Of a stretch of DNA of 64,000 nucleotides, positions 25,690 through 35,838 are shown piece by piece; position 1 is the first letter of the stretch; each line of letters begins with the position of its first letter. The notes below the pieces were generated by a model. That model saw nothing but the letters and a program-made list of their open reading frames with translations. It had not been told where the DNA came from and made no database searches. This DNA comes from Chloroflexota bacterium (GTDB lineage Bacteria > Chloroflexota > Dehalococcoidia > Tepidiformales > Tepidiformaceae), in assembly GCA_016191435.1 (NCBI GenBank), contig JACPOQ010000035.1, forward strand, positions 496,001 through 560,000. The letters run 5' to 3'. Position numbers and translations under genes: made by a program.

Positions 25690-25968
25690 TCAGTGGTGCG
25701 GCGGCTTCTTCTTTTCCGGTTCGACTGCCCCCTGATCGCCGATGGCGAGCCCCGTCCCGCCGGACTCGCCCCCTCCGCCGGCCGCTTTCCGCCCAACCGG
25801 CGCCTCCCAATCGTCCTCGGCCGTGATCCCGCCTTCAGCCGCTCCTTTGCCGCCCCCGCCGGACGCCTTCTCGCTTACGGACCCGATTCCAGAGACGTCG
25901 CGGACTACCCCTGCCCCTCCTGCGCCGCCGGCGGCCCCCGTGAGGCCGGCCGTCTCTTTTTCACCCAC
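25690..25968 (-). CDS. Glycine-rich 92-aa hypothetical protein
   Basis: From the GTG at 25968, with GGAG seven bases upstream, it encodes 92 residues dominated by Gly/Ala and charged residues: MGEKETAGLTGAAGGAGGAG, then KASGGGGKGAAEGG, and the end EPEKKKPPHH. There is no transmembrane segment or cysteine. It ends 21 bases before the GCS2-like gene and probably shares its transcript. I do not recognise the family. The composition would suit a disordered linker-like protein or a peptide substrate of the neighbouring ligase-like protein. The opposite strand also has an open frame, but it lacks a ribosome-binding site. Confidence 0.5.
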   Translation of the reverse strand: MGEKETAGLTGAAGGAGGAGVVRDVSGIGSVSEKASGGGGKGAAEGGITAEDDWEAPVGRKAAGGGGESGGTGLAIGDQGAVEPEKKKPPHH

Positions 25969-25984
25969 GTCGTCGCTCCACGCG

Positions 25985-26012
25985 TTTATCGCAATACTAA
26001 TGACACGGTCAA
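25985..26012 (-). promoter_or_regulatory. Putative promoter of the glycine-rich ORF
   Basis: Minus-strand TTGACC (26007-26012), 16-base spacer, GATAAA (25985-25990). Transcription would start only about ten bases before the GTG, so the assignment is tentative. Confidence 0.35.
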
Positions 26013-26096
26013 GAGCCGCCCGCGCCCGGACGACAGCGCAACGCTGCGGCACTGGCTGACTACCGTCCACGCGGTCGCGACCGTACGCTAGAAGCG

Positions 26097-26567
26097 ATGG
26101 CACCCCAGGAACGCGCCCGCGCCGCCCTCATCGAGCTGGGCTTGCCGGCGGATCTCGTGACGTTCGGTGCGAGCACGCGCACGGCCCCCGAAGCGGCGGC
26201 TGCGGTGGGTTGCGAGCTCGGGCAGATCGTGAAGTCGCTCTTCTTCCTGGCCGGCGGCCGGCCAACGCTCGTCCTTGTGGCCGGCGACCGCCAGGCGGAC
26301 ACGGCGAAGCTGGCCGAGCTCGTCGGCGTGCCCCGCAAGAAGCTGGCCATGGGCACCCCCGAGCAGGTGATGGAATACACCGGCTACCCGGTAGGCGGCG
26401 TCGCACCCGTCGGCCACGCCCAACGGTGCGACATCATCGTCGATGATTCGCTCGGGCGCTTCGAGCGCGTGTGGGCCGCCGCCGGCAGCGGCAACACCGT
26501 GTTCGAAGCGGTGACCGCGGACCTCGTCGCGAAGGTTGAGGGCCAGTGGGCCGCGATTACGCGCTAA
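26097..26567 (+). CDS. YbaK/EbsC family aminoacyl-tRNA deacylase
   Basis: 156 residues, the family's usual size. Hallmarks are IVKSLFFLAGGRPTLVLVAGDRQ near residues 43-65 with the catalytic-type Lys, and GGVAPVGH near residue 100. YbaK/ProX proteins hydrolyse mischarged tRNA, typically Cys-tRNA-Pro or Ala-tRNA-Pro, acting in trans for ProRS. ProRS itself (56448-58172) has an apparent internal editing insert, so this protein may target another amino acid. The stop overlaps the start of the UbiA-family gene downstream. Confidence 0.9.
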   Translation: MAPQERARAALIELGLPADLVTFGASTRTAPEAAAAVGCELGQIVKSLFFLAGGRPTLVLVAGDRQADTAKLAELVGVPRKKLAMGTPEQVMEYTGYPVGGVAPVGHAQRCDIIVDDSLGRFERVWAAAGSGNTVFEAVTADLVAKVEGQWAAITR

Positions 26568-27493
26568 CCGCCGATGGCATCCCTGCTGGGGGCGAGCGCA
26601 ACCGCGCGGTCGCGCTCCTGGTGGCTATGCGGCCATACCAGTGGCCGAAGAATGCCCTCGTGTTTGCCGCCTTCGCCTTTAGCGCCGGCCAGGCCTGGAC
26701 CCCGCGGGAACCCGACACGTGGTGGCCGCTCCTCTGGCGGAACGCCGCTCTCTTCGCCTGCTGGTGCCTGCTCGCAAGTGCCACGTATCTCGTCAACGAC
26801 GCGCGCGACCGCGACGCCGACCGCTTCCACCCCCGCAAGCAACTCCGCCCAATCGCCAGTGGCCAGGTATCGCCCACGACGGCGTGGGCGGCCGCGGTTC
26901 TCCTGTCGGGCATCGCCCTGCCCGTGGCCCTCATACTGAGCATCACGGCCGGTTCCATCCTCGCCGGCTATCTCGTCGTCATGACTGCGTATTCGTTCGG
27001 CCTCAAGCGAGTGGCCATCCTCGATGTGCTGATCCTGACTGGTGGCGTCGCTGCCCGTGCCGTCTCCGGCGCCGCCGCCATCGACGTGGCGATCAGCCCC
27101 TGGCTCTACGTCTGTGCGGGCTTCGCCGCCTTCTTCTTCGCGTCGAGCAAGCGCTGGGCCGAGTTCCGCCAGCTTGGCGCCGACGCTGCCATCCACCGGC
27201 CGGCCCTCGCCCACTACACGGGCGAGATCCTCAGCCAGCTCCTCGTTATCAGCGCCGCCACCGCCCTCCTGAGCTACGCGCTCTACACGATCGAGTCCCG
27301 GAACGTCCCCACGAACGGGGCCATGGCCTGGACAATCCCCTTCGTCGCGTTCGGGCTCTTCCGCTACCTGCTCCTGTTGAACGGCGCGCGGAGCACCGAT
27401 GCTCCGGACCAGATCGTGTTCACGGACCCGCAGATCCTCATCGCCGTGGCCGGGTTCGTCGGCACCGCCATGACCGTCTTGTTGCTGAACTGA
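26546..27493 (+). CDS. UbiA prenyltransferase, decaprenyl-phosphate phosphoribosyltransferase-like
   Basis: 315 residues with about eight transmembrane helices. The first aspartate-rich motif is YLVNDARDRDADRFHPRKQLRPIASG, a near match to the NDxxDxxxDxxHPxKxxRPIASG pattern of decaprenyl-phosphate phosphoribosyltransferases. These transfer phosphoribose from PRPP to polyprenyl phosphate for arabinan-like wall polymers. The second motif region is SSKRWAEFRQL. The GTG at 26546 lies inside the preceding gene, with GAGG upstream, indicating coupling. Its partners (DprE1/2) are not in the window. It may serve glycopolymer synthesis together with the LCP transferase at 18-20 kb. Confidence 0.85.
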   Translation: MGRDYALTADGIPAGGERNRAVALLVAMRPYQWPKNALVFAAFAFSAGQAWTPREPDTWWPLLWRNAALFACWCLLASATYLVNDARDRDADRFHPRKQLRPIASGQVSPTTAWAAAVLLSGIALPVALILSITAGSILAGYLVVMTAYSFGLKRVAILDVLILTGGVAARAVSGAAAIDVAISPWLYVCAGFAAFFFASSKRWAEFRQLGADAAIHRPALAHYTGEILSQLLVISAATALLSYALYTIESRNVPTNGAMAWTIPFVAFGLFRYLLLLNGARSTDAPDQIVFTDPQILIAVAGFVGTAMTVLLLN

Positions 27494-27502
27494 ACCTCGG
27501 AC

Positions 27503-28369
27503 TCAGTGCGCGCGGTAGCTCGCCGCCGCGCCCTCGCCCGCCAACTCGGGCCGGCCGCTCCAGACCCATGCGTAGTCGGTTCGGCTCACGCCCATGAGCA
27601 TCCCGTGCAGCGCCGTGGGGTGGATGAACAATCCCGTCTCGGGCGGCCGGTCTTCGCTGTCGCTGAAGCGCGCATTCCGTGCGCGAAGGCGCGCCGCCAG
27701 TCCGGCCACATCCTCCGTCTCGATGTAGCACATGTACAGGCCGGGCCCGCGGCGCTGGTAGAAGCGTGCCATAGCCCCATCACCAGTGGTCTGCGTTATC
27801 TCGATGCGGTCCAGCCGCGCAGGCGGGTCGAAGAGTGTCAGCGTCCCCTCGTAGCCATAGAGCTTGCTCGCGATGGGCGTGAACTTTGTCGGGTCCAGGT
27901 CGAAGATGCGCGTGTAGAGCGCGGCCGTGTCCTGCCAGTCCGCCACCGGGTTTGTAACCTCGTAGAGGAAGGAGATGTGGCCCACCGGTTCGCGCGCCTC
28001 TTCCGGGACAATCACCGCCGGCATGCCGTGCGTTGCGCCCGGGGCAAGGTACAGCGACCCCTTCTCGTCGGTGTAGGGCACGCCCTGCGAATTCAAATGG
28101 CGCACCGCCTGGAGCATATCCGGCGTCGAAAAGCCCACGCCGTAAAGTCCGCCCCGCCAGCGTTCGGCGAAGTCCCAGATTGGCCCCGGGCCGGCCGGCT
28201 CGAGGAACTCGAACAGGCTGACGCCGGCCTGCACCGTCGTCCGGTGCGCGTTGAGGAACCGCGATCCCCCTTCGGCGACCTTGACGGCGCCGAACAACGC
28301 CTCCCATGTCTCCACCGCCGCCGCCCGGTCCGCCACCACCAGCTGCACCCGGTCTACCCGTGAAAGCAT
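27503..28369 (-). CDS. VOC (glyoxalase/dioxygenase) superfamily protein
   Basis: 288 residues, two VOC modules. The opening VDRVQLVVADRAAAVETWEALFG is a typical first strand-helix, and the second module starts at VGHISFLYEVTNPVADWQDTAALY near residue 135. A metal-ligand-type Glu lies in YMCYIETEDV. Such proteins are lyases, dioxygenases or isomerases with a divalent metal. GGGAGG eight bases upstream fixes the ATG at 28369. It converges with the UbiA gene, leaving nine bases between stops. An extended -10 (TGCGACAAT) at 28401-28409 may be its promoter. Confidence 0.78.
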   Translation of the reverse strand: MLSRVDRVQLVVADRAAAVETWEALFGAVKVAEGGSRFLNAHRTTVQAGVSLFEFLEPAGPGPIWDFAERWRGGLYGVGFSTPDMLQAVRHLNSQGVPYTDEKGSLYLAPGATHGMPAVIVPEEAREPVGHISFLYEVTNPVADWQDTAALYTRIFDLDPTKFTPIASKLYGYEGTLTLFDPPARLDRIEITQTTGDGAMARFYQRRGPGLYMCYIETEDVAGLAARLRARNARFSDSEDRPPETGLFIHPTALHGMLMGVSRTDYAWVWSGRPELAGEGAAASYRAH

Positions 28370-28440
28370 GGCCTTGCCTCCCGTGCGAACGATACCGTGC
28401 ATTGTCGCACAACGCCCGGTGGGCCCGCCGTGGATGCAGT

Positions 28441-28465
28441 GGAAAAGGGACCCTCAGGGTCCCTT
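28441..28465 (-). terminator. Intrinsic terminator of the tig-clpP-clpX operon
   Basis: On the minus strand a perfect 9-bp stem AAGGGACCC / GGGTCCCTT with a 3-base loop, followed by TTTTCC. It lies 31 bases after the clpX stop. Confidence 0.85.
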
Positions 28466-28495
28466 CGGTCCAGTTCGCGCGAACCCGGCAGGCTC

Positions 28496-29821
<1,326 letters not shown>

Positions 29822-29841
29822 AGCGTCCCCTCCCCCGAGCT

Positions 29842-30471
29842 CTAGTTCTTCGGTGCGTCTTGCGGACGCGCGAGCAACTCGTCGACGAACCCGTACTCCA
29901 TGGCGCCCTGGGCGTCCAGGTAGAAGTCGCGGTCGAAGTCTTTGGTCACGCGGTCCACCGGTTGCCCGGTGTTGCTGGCGATGATGTTGCGGATGATCTC
30001 GTTGTTGCGAAGGATCTCCTTCGCCGCTATCTCGATGTCGGTTGCCTGTCCCCGCGCCCCGCCGAGCGCCTGGTGCATATGCACGGTCGCGTTGGGCAGC
30101 GCATAGCGCTTGCCCTTCGCCCCCGAGCAGAGCAGTACCGTCGCCATCGATGCCGTCTGGCCGACTGCAATAGTGGAAACCGCCGGCTCGATAAGCTGCA
30201 TAGTGTCGTAAATCGCCAGGCCGGCGGTGACCACGCCGCCCGGCGAATGGATGTACATGCTGATGTCTCGCTCCGGGTCTTCGCGCTGCAGGTACAACAG
30301 CTGCGCGACGATGAGGTTTGCCACCTGATCATCGATTGGTGTGCCCAGGAAAACGATACGCTCCTTCAAAAGAAGCGAAAAAATATCGAACGCGCGCTCC
30401 GAGCGCGGACCGCTCTCGATCACCGTCGGGATGATGGCCCGGACCAGGGGGGGCAGGTGGTGCTCCGTCAC
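29842..30471 (-). CDS. clpP: ATP-dependent Clp protease proteolytic subunit ClpP
   Basis: 209 residues. The catalytic triad is Ser108 ([10 protein letters not shown]), His133 (VHMHQALGG) and Asp182 (DFDRDFYL), with the spacing of E. coli ClpP. The tetradecameric serine protease degrades proteins delivered by ClpX. The GTG start at 30471 overlaps the stop of tig (GTGA), so translation is coupled. ClpX follows 20 bases downstream. The conserved order tig-clpP-clpX supports all three assignments. Confidence 0.97.
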   Translation of the reverse strand: MTEHHLPPLVRAIIPTVIESGPRSERAFDIFSLLLKERIVFLGTPIDDQVANLIVAQLLYLQREDPERDISMYIHSPGGVVTAGLAIYDTMQLIEPAVSTIAVGQTASMATVLLCSGAKGKRYALPNATVHMHQALGGARGQATDIEIAAKEILRNNEIIRNIIASNTGQPVDRVTKDFDRDFYLDAQGAMEYGFVDELLARPQDAPKN

Positions 30472-31955
30472 GCGATCTCCTCCTCGGAAACCTCAGCCGA
30501 GGCCTCGGCCTCGAGTTCGCCGTTTTCCGCCGGCTCTGCCGGCTCGCTGTCGCTGCTCGCGGCAGTGGCCGGAGCCGCTGCGGGCGCCTCGCCCGTCGCG
30601 ATCGCCTCCAATCGTTCCAGCGTGCGCTGGCTCAGCAAGTTCCTGCGAATTGTCGACAGGCCCTCCGCGTTCATGAACATCTGGCGGAAGCGCTCTTTCT
30701 CCTCGCCCATCGGCTCCGTCAGCCGGTCGAGCTCCTCCTCCACTTCCGGCAGCGAAACGTCGATTGCCTCTGTGTCCGCGAGCTGCCCGAGTGCGAGCGC
30801 CCGCCTCACCCGCAGGTCCGCCGCCTCCCGCCAGGTCTCACGGAAGTCCGCCTCCGAGCGCCCCACCCGCTGCAGGTACGTCATGTAGGACTGCCGGTCA
30901 TCGCCCGTGGTTTCGCGCACGAGCGTGTCGATCTCGCGCTCTACCATCACCACCGGGTAGTCCATCGTTGCGCTCTCGACGAGCTTGTCCACAGCCTCAT
31001 TGCGGACCCGGGTCTGCTCTTCCTGCTCTTTGTTCCGCTGCAGGTCGGTGCGAATCCGCTCACGCAACTCCGGCAGCGTCTTCACTTCCTCGATTTCCAC
31101 TTTGCCCGCGAGGTCGTCATCCTCCTCGGGGAGCTGCTCTTCCTTGACGCCCTTCACCGTCAGCGTGAACGATGCTGTCTTGCCCTGCAGCCGCTCGACC
31201 CGGAAGTCATCCGGGATTGCGATCTCGACGGTCTTCTCCTCGCCCGCCGACATCCCGAGGAAGGCCTCCGAAAGGCCTGGCACGAGCAGCGTCTGGCCCT
31301 CGCGCAGCGCGAACTCCGCGTCGTCGTCCTCCACGAACGGCTCGCCTTCGGCCGTTTCGGCCAGCAACGTGTTGGCGGCCGCCTCCGGGTCGGCGGCAGC
31401 TTCATCCGCGGATTCGGCCGCTTCGGTCTCGACCGGCGCCGCGTTGATGACGCCGTGGACATCCGCTGTGAGGATGTCGTCCCATCGGGCCGGCCGCTCT
31501 ACGGCGACGCGCTCCGCGAAGCGGCGGCGCAGCAGCATCACCTGCTCGTCCACCTGCTCGTCCGTCACCTCGACCGGGTTCTTCTCCACGCGGATCGAGC
31601 CATAGTCGCCGAGGTCCACCGTCGGCCGGACGGCGACCGTCGCCTTGAAGCGCACCGGCTCCAGTTCGAGGATCTCCAGCTCGGGCTGCGCAATCGCGTC
31701 GACGTCTTCCTTTTCGATGGTTTCGTTGTAGACGTCCGGCACGAGCTTATCGAGGGCCTCACGGATGAGCCCCTCGCGGCCGTAGGCGCGCTCCACCAGC
31801 TGTCGCGGAGCCTTTCCCGGCCGGAACCCCGGGATGCGCGCTCGCTGGGCGAGACGCCTGTAGGCCGCCTCGAGCGCCGGCTCGAGGCGGTCCTGGTCGA
31901 CTTCGATATCAAGCTGCACGCGGCTCGCCGGGAGCCGCTCGAGAGTTACCTTCAC
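30468..31955 (-). CDS. tig: Trigger factor (ribosome-associated chaperone)
   Basis: 495 residues. The ribosome-binding domain holds [17 protein letters not shown] near residues 44-60 (the GFRxGKxP signature). The FKBP-type prolyl isomerase domain follows, then the helical C-terminal arms ([19 protein letters not shown]). The FKBP domain carries an extra Ala/Glu/Asp-rich stretch of ~33 residues ([20 protein letters not shown]) between the first strand and the [10 protein letters not shown] loop, and the C-terminus is acidic. The GTG at 31955 is the chosen start. It leads the tig-clpP-clpX operon from an extended -10 promoter. Confidence 0.94.
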   Translation of the reverse strand: MKVTLERLPASRVQLDIEVDQDRLEPALEAAYRRLAQRARIPGFRPGKAPRQLVERAYGREGLIREALDKLVPDVYNETIEKEDVDAIAQPELEILELEPVRFKATVAVRPTVDLGDYGSIRVEKNPVEVTDEQVDEQVMLLRRRFAERVAVERPARWDDILTADVHGVINAAPVETEAAESADEAAADPEAAANTLLAETAEGEPFVEDDDAEFALREGQTLLVPGLSEAFLGMSAGEEKTVEIAIPDDFRVERLQGKTASFTLTVKGVKEEQLPEEDDDLAGKVEIEEVKTLPELRERIRTDLQRNKEQEEQTRVRNEAVDKLVESATMDYPVVMVEREIDTLVRETTGDDRQSYMTYLQRVGRSEADFRETWREAADLRVRRALALGQLADTEAIDVSLPEVEEELDRLTEPMGEEKERFRQMFMNAEGLSTIRRNLLSQRTLERLEAIATGEAPAAAPATAASSDSEPAEPAENGELEAEASAEVSEEEIA

Positions 31956-31980
31956 GGGCGGATTTCTGTCCTCCTCAACG

Positions 31981-31989
31981 AGTATAGCA
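31981..31989 (-). promoter_or_regulatory. Extended -10 promoter of tig-clpP-clpX
   Basis: On the minus strand TGCTATACT, with TG one base before the -10 hexamer TATACT. Transcription would start near 31973, about 18 bases before the tig GTG and just ahead of GAGGAGGAC. No recognisable -35. Confidence 0.6.
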
Positions 31990-32039
31990 AACCGCCCGCC
32001 ACGCGCCGGGAATCTATCAAGCCCCGTCTACGATGGGAG

Positions 32040-33017
32040 CTAACGCGTCGTCAGCCGCGGTTCGAGGATGTCTACGAGGGCATCTCCGAGCAGGTTCCAC
32101 GAGTAAAAAAACAGGATCACCGGCACCGAGGCCGAGATCAGCAAGTGTGGGGAATTCTGAAATGCGCGGATGCCGGCGCCATCGCTGATCATGTTCCCGA
32201 AGCTTGCGGTCGGGGGGTCGATGCCGAGGCCGAGGAAGCTCAACGCCACTTCCGCGCCCGCGATCGATGCCATCGCTCCGGAAAGGCCTACCAGGAAGAG
32301 CGGCATCACGCCCGGGAGGATGTGACGCGTCACGATGCGCCACGTCGAGGCGCCCATCGCCTCCGCCGCCGTCACGAACGAGGATTCCCGGATCGCCAGC
32401 GCCTGGCTGCGGACGATGCGCGAGCTCCCAATCCACGAGAACGGCACCGTCGCCCCGACAATGATCGAGAACTTCACCAGCGTCGTTGCATCTGCGAGGC
32501 TCAAGGCCGTGTTTTGCGAAAGGCTGTAGGCGGCGTCGCTGATGCGCCCACGGAACGATGCACTGATCGCGAGCACGAGGAGCAGCGTCGGCAACCCACC
32601 AAGGATCTCGCCGATGCGCATGATCGCCGTATCCACCCATCCCCCTCGGTAGCCCGCGAGCAACCCCAGCCCGAGCCCGAGGAAGATGCCACCCGTGGCC
32701 ACGACCGCGACCGTGAACAGGATCGTCGTCCGCGCGGCGTAGAACACGCGCGAGAGCATGTCCCTGCCGAACGGATCCGTGCCGAGCCAGTGCGCGCTGC
32801 TCGGCGCCTGGTTGCGGTCGGCCGTCGTCAGGTGCTGGTCGTTCGGGTCGTACGGCGCCACCAGCGGCGCGAAGATCCCGGCGGCGTAGAACACCAGCAG
32901 ATACGTCAGCGCGAACATCGCTAGCTTCTTCCGCGCGAGGGCGCGGACCGTCGCGAATCGCCGCCGCCGCGGCAGCTCCGCCGCTCCCAGCAGTTCGGCG
33001 GCTTCCGCCACGGCCAT
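32040..33017 (-). CDS. Peptide/nickel-type ABC transporter permease (DppC-like)
   Basis: 325 residues from the ATG at 33017. It has a cytoplasmic start, a first transmembrane helix (FALTYLLVFYAAGIFAPLVA), the DppC hallmark HWLGTDPFGRDMLSRVFYAART, further helices, and the EAA loop EAMGASTWRIVTRHILPG that contacts the ATPase. It forms the translocation pore with the DppB-like subunit encoded one base upstream. No ATPase gene follows; the next gene on this strand is tig. Confidence 0.93.
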   Translation of the reverse strand: MAVAEAAELLGAAELPRRRRFATVRALARKKLAMFALTYLLVFYAAGIFAPLVAPYDPNDQHLTTADRNQAPSSAHWLGTDPFGRDMLSRVFYAARTTILFTVAVVATGGIFLGLGLGLLAGYRGGWVDTAIMRIGEILGGLPTLLLVLAISASFRGRISDAAYSLSQNTALSLADATTLVKFSIIVGATVPFSWIGSSRIVRSQALAIRESSFVTAAEAMGASTWRIVTRHILPGVMPLFLVGLSGAMASIAGAEVALSFLGLGIDPPTASFGNMISDGAGIRAFQNSPHLLISASVPVILFFYSWNLLGDALVDILEPRLTTR

Positions 33018-33018
33018 C

Positions 33019-33975
33019 CTAACCGCCCCTCGCCTGGCCCAGCCGCACCCGCGGGTCGATAAACGCGTACACCACATCGATCAACACGTTCGCCATCACG
33101 AACAGGAACGACCCTAGCAGGACCAGCGCCATGACCACGTCGAAATCGGGCGCCAGCGCCGCCTGCAGCGATTCCCTTCCGATGCCCGGAATCCCGTATG
33201 CCGTCTCCACGAACAGCGCCCCCGCCGCGACGCCCGGCAGCGAAAGCCCGATCACCGTGACCATCGGCAGCAGCGCGTTTCGCGTGATGTGCGAAACCAC
33301 AATCGTCTGTTGCTTCAAGCCCTTCGCCCGCGCCGTGCGGATGTAGTCCTCGTTCAACACCCCGATCACCGAAGCGCGCATGAGCCGCGCCACGCCCGCT
33401 ACGCCGGGGAGCCCAATCAGGAGGATGGGCACCAGCATATTCGGTTCCCATACGCCTGCGTACGTGAGGTTCATCCAGCGCAGCTTCAGCACGAACAGCC
33501 ATTGCGCCACGGGGATGAGCACGAACGGCGGGATCGCATCGAGCAGGAGCCAGCTGCTAATCGTCAGCGGGTCTATAAACGTCCCCCGTGCCAGCGCCGC
33601 ATAAACGCCCACCGGAATGCCCAGCCCGAACGTGATCAGCAGCGCCACGATGCCGATCTGCGTCGATACCCAGATCTTCGGGACGATGATCTCCTTCGCC
33701 GTGAAGTTCTGGTGACGCGTCGAAATGCCGAGGTCGCCCTGCGCCAGGTTCGCGATGTACTTCAAGTACTGGACGTAGATTGGCTTGTCGTAGCCATACT
33801 TCGCCTCGACGCGCGCCGCCTGCTCGGGCGTGTAGTACTGCTTGCCAAGGATGGTATCGACGGGGCTGCCCGGCCCCAGCCGCAGCATGTAGAACACAAC
33901 GATCGAGATGATGAAGAGCACCGGGATGGCCCAGAGCAGCCGGCGCAGGACGTAGCCAGTCAGCCCCGGGCTCAT
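33019..33975 (-). CDS. Peptide/nickel-type ABC transporter permease (DppB-like)
   Basis: 318 residues, six predicted transmembrane helices. It begins GYVLRRLLWAIPVLFIISIVVF, has the LGPGSPVDTILGK segment of the DppB/OppB N-terminal region, and the EAA loop (RTARAKGLKQQTIVVSHITRNA) near residue 215. It partners with the DppC-like permease immediately downstream and the substrate-binding protein six bases upstream. Confidence 0.94.
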   Translation of the reverse strand: MSPGLTGYVLRRLLWAIPVLFIISIVVFYMLRLGPGSPVDTILGKQYYTPEQAARVEAKYGYDKPIYVQYLKYIANLAQGDLGISTRHQNFTAKEIIVPKIWVSTQIGIVALLITFGLGIPVGVYAALARGTFIDPLTISSWLLLDAIPPFVLIPVAQWLFVLKLRWMNLTYAGVWEPNMLVPILLIGLPGVAGVARLMRASVIGVLNEDYIRTARAKGLKQQTIVVSHITRNALLPMVTVIGLSLPGVAAGALFVETAYGIPGIGRESLQAALAPDFDVVMALVLLGSFLFVMANVLIDVVYAFIDPRVRLGQARGG

Positions 33976-33981
33976 CGCCTG

Positions 33982-35667
33982 CTAGTTCCCCTTCGGGTCG
34001 ATATCCACGGTACGATAGCGCTCGATCGTCATCGAGGCGATGGGATAGTCCTTCACGCACGGTTTCACCAGCGTGTGCGTCACCGGCCAGAAGAGCGGGA
34101 TGACCGGTGCGTCGTCCAGGATCTTCTGCTCGGCCTGGGCGTACAGGCCGTTGCGCTTCGTGCGGTCCGTTTCGCGCCGCGCCTGCTGTAGCAGCGCATC
34201 GACGGCCGCGTTGACGTACTTGGTGAGGTTCAGCGTGCTGTCGCTGCGGAACAGCTTTCCAGTGAAGTCCTCCAGGTCCGGGTAATCCGCCGACCAGCCA
34301 TCGGAGAGCATCTGGAAGGTGCCCCTGCGCTGCTCTCGCAGGTACGCGGCCGGGTCCACCGCCTGCAGCTCCACCGTGACCCCGAGCGTGTCCTGCCAGC
34401 CCTTCTGGATCGCGACGAGGATGTCGGGTGAGCTGCCCCCGGACCCCCCGTAGTTCATGACGATGCGCGGCATTTTCCCCGCATATTTCGATTCCGAAAG
34501 CAACTGCTTCGCCCTCGCCGGGTCGTAACCGTAGCCCCGCACCGACTTGTCGTACCCGGGCATATCGGGCGGCGCGAAGCTCGTCGCCACCCGCTGGGTC
34601 CCGTAGAGCAGCACCTCGTTGATGTTCTCCTTGTCGATGGACATCGCCAGCGCCTGCCGCACCTTCGGGTCGTCGAACGGCGGCTGCTTCGTGTTCAGCG
34701 TGATGTAGAACACGGCCAGCTCATTGCCAGGCTTGTAGTCCTTCGCGAGCGGGCTGCTGCCGTCCTTCACGGAGGCCAACTCCTGGGGCGGCACGAAGCC
34801 GATGTGCAGCTCGTTGTTCTCGTAGCGCGTCGAAATCGATCCGCCGCCGAGTTCGAACACCACCTCATCAAGCTTCGGCGCGCCGAGGTAAAAGTTGTCG
34901 TTCTTCACCAGCCGGATCCGCTGGGTCGGCGAGAACTCCGCGAGCTTGAACGGCCCCGTCCCGTTCGGCTTACGTGTCCAGTTCAGCGGGTCCTTCGCGA
35001 TCTGCTGCACGTCGACCACGAACGAGACGGGATAGGTCAGCTCCGCGAGGAAGAAGTCCGCCGGCTCGATCAACTGGATCCGCACCGTCTTGTCGTCGAC
35101 CACCGTTACACCGGAGACTTCCTTCGCCTTGCCGTCGAACTTGTCGTTGATGCCCACGATATCGCCGAGATATGCCTTCACCGTCGGCGACGCGTTCTTC
35201 GGGTCCGCCGCGCGTTCGATGCTGTCCTTCACGTCCTTCGCCGTCACCCGGCGGTTGTCGTGGAAGAGGATGTTGTCCCGCAGCGTGAACGTATACATCT
35301 TGCCGTCGGCCGAGACTTCCCAGCTCTTCGCGAGGTCTGGCTGCACCTTCAGGTCCTTGTCGAGTGTGACCAGGCCGCTGAAGATCTCGTAGATGTAGAC
35401 GCTCGTATCCACGTCCGCGACCTGGATCGGGTCGAGCTGCGAGGTCGGGTCGTTCCCCGGCACGATCAGCGACTTGCCCTGGCAGATCCCCCCGCCGCCG
35501 CTGCCCGAACTCGACTTTGGCTTCGCCGTCGCCTTCGGTATGCCGCCCGTGCTCGCGTTTGTGTCGTCTCCGCCCCCGCCCGCAATCGCCACCACACCGA
35601 TGACACCGACGACCAAAATGAGAAAGGCCACAAAGCCCATGAGCAAAAGCAGCGTCTTGTTCGACAT
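33982..35667 (-). CDS. ABC transporter substrate-binding protein, family 5 (DppA/OppA-like)
   Basis: 561 residues. An N-terminal hydrophobic helix (LLLLMGFVAFLILVVGVIGVV) is followed by a Gly/Ser/Lys-rich linker and then the family 5 solute-binding fold (SVYIYEIFSGLVTLDKDLKVQPDLAKSW, KVRQALAMSIDKENI). There is no lipobox Cys directly after the helix, so it is probably held by an uncleaved membrane anchor. It captures oligopeptides or similar ligands and delivers them to the DppBC-like permeases downstream. Confidence 0.92.
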   Translation of the reverse strand: MSNKTLLLLMGFVAFLILVVGVIGVVAIAGGGGDDTNASTGGIPKATAKPKSSSGSGGGGICQGKSLIVPGNDPTSQLDPIQVADVDTSVYIYEIFSGLVTLDKDLKVQPDLAKSWEVSADGKMYTFTLRDNILFHDNRRVTAKDVKDSIERAADPKNASPTVKAYLGDIVGINDKFDGKAKEVSGVTVVDDKTVRIQLIEPADFFLAELTYPVSFVVDVQQIAKDPLNWTRKPNGTGPFKLAEFSPTQRIRLVKNDNFYLGAPKLDEVVFELGGGSISTRYENNELHIGFVPPQELASVKDGSSPLAKDYKPGNELAVFYITLNTKQPPFDDPKVRQALAMSIDKENINEVLLYGTQRVATSFAPPDMPGYDKSVRGYGYDPARAKQLLSESKYAGKMPRIVMNYGGSGGSSPDILVAIQKGWQDTLGVTVELQAVDPAAYLREQRRGTFQMLSDGWSADYPDLEDFTGKLFRSDSTLNLTKYVNAAVDALLQQARRETDRTKRNGLYAQAEQKILDDAPVIPLFWPVTHTLVKPCVKDYPIASMTIERYRTVDIDPKGN

Positions 35668-35838
35668 GCCTACCTACCGGAGAAGGTTCGCTGGAGATAC
35701 GTCGCCAGCGTCCGCCGCGATTGCTCGCGTGCGAATGGGAACTGGGGGAAAGAGTACACGCCGCTGAGTTGGGCCGTAACTGCACGTAAGTTCCGGCAGC
35801 ACACCCTTTACTCCGTGTTCACAAATCGCGCGCGAGCG

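Noticed and set aside
25742-26059. Plus-strand Pro/Ser-rich ORF opposite the glycine-rich protein
   Set aside because: No ribosome-binding site; the minus-strand frame has a GGAG, a promoter-like pair and a gene-like position ahead of the GCS2-like gene.
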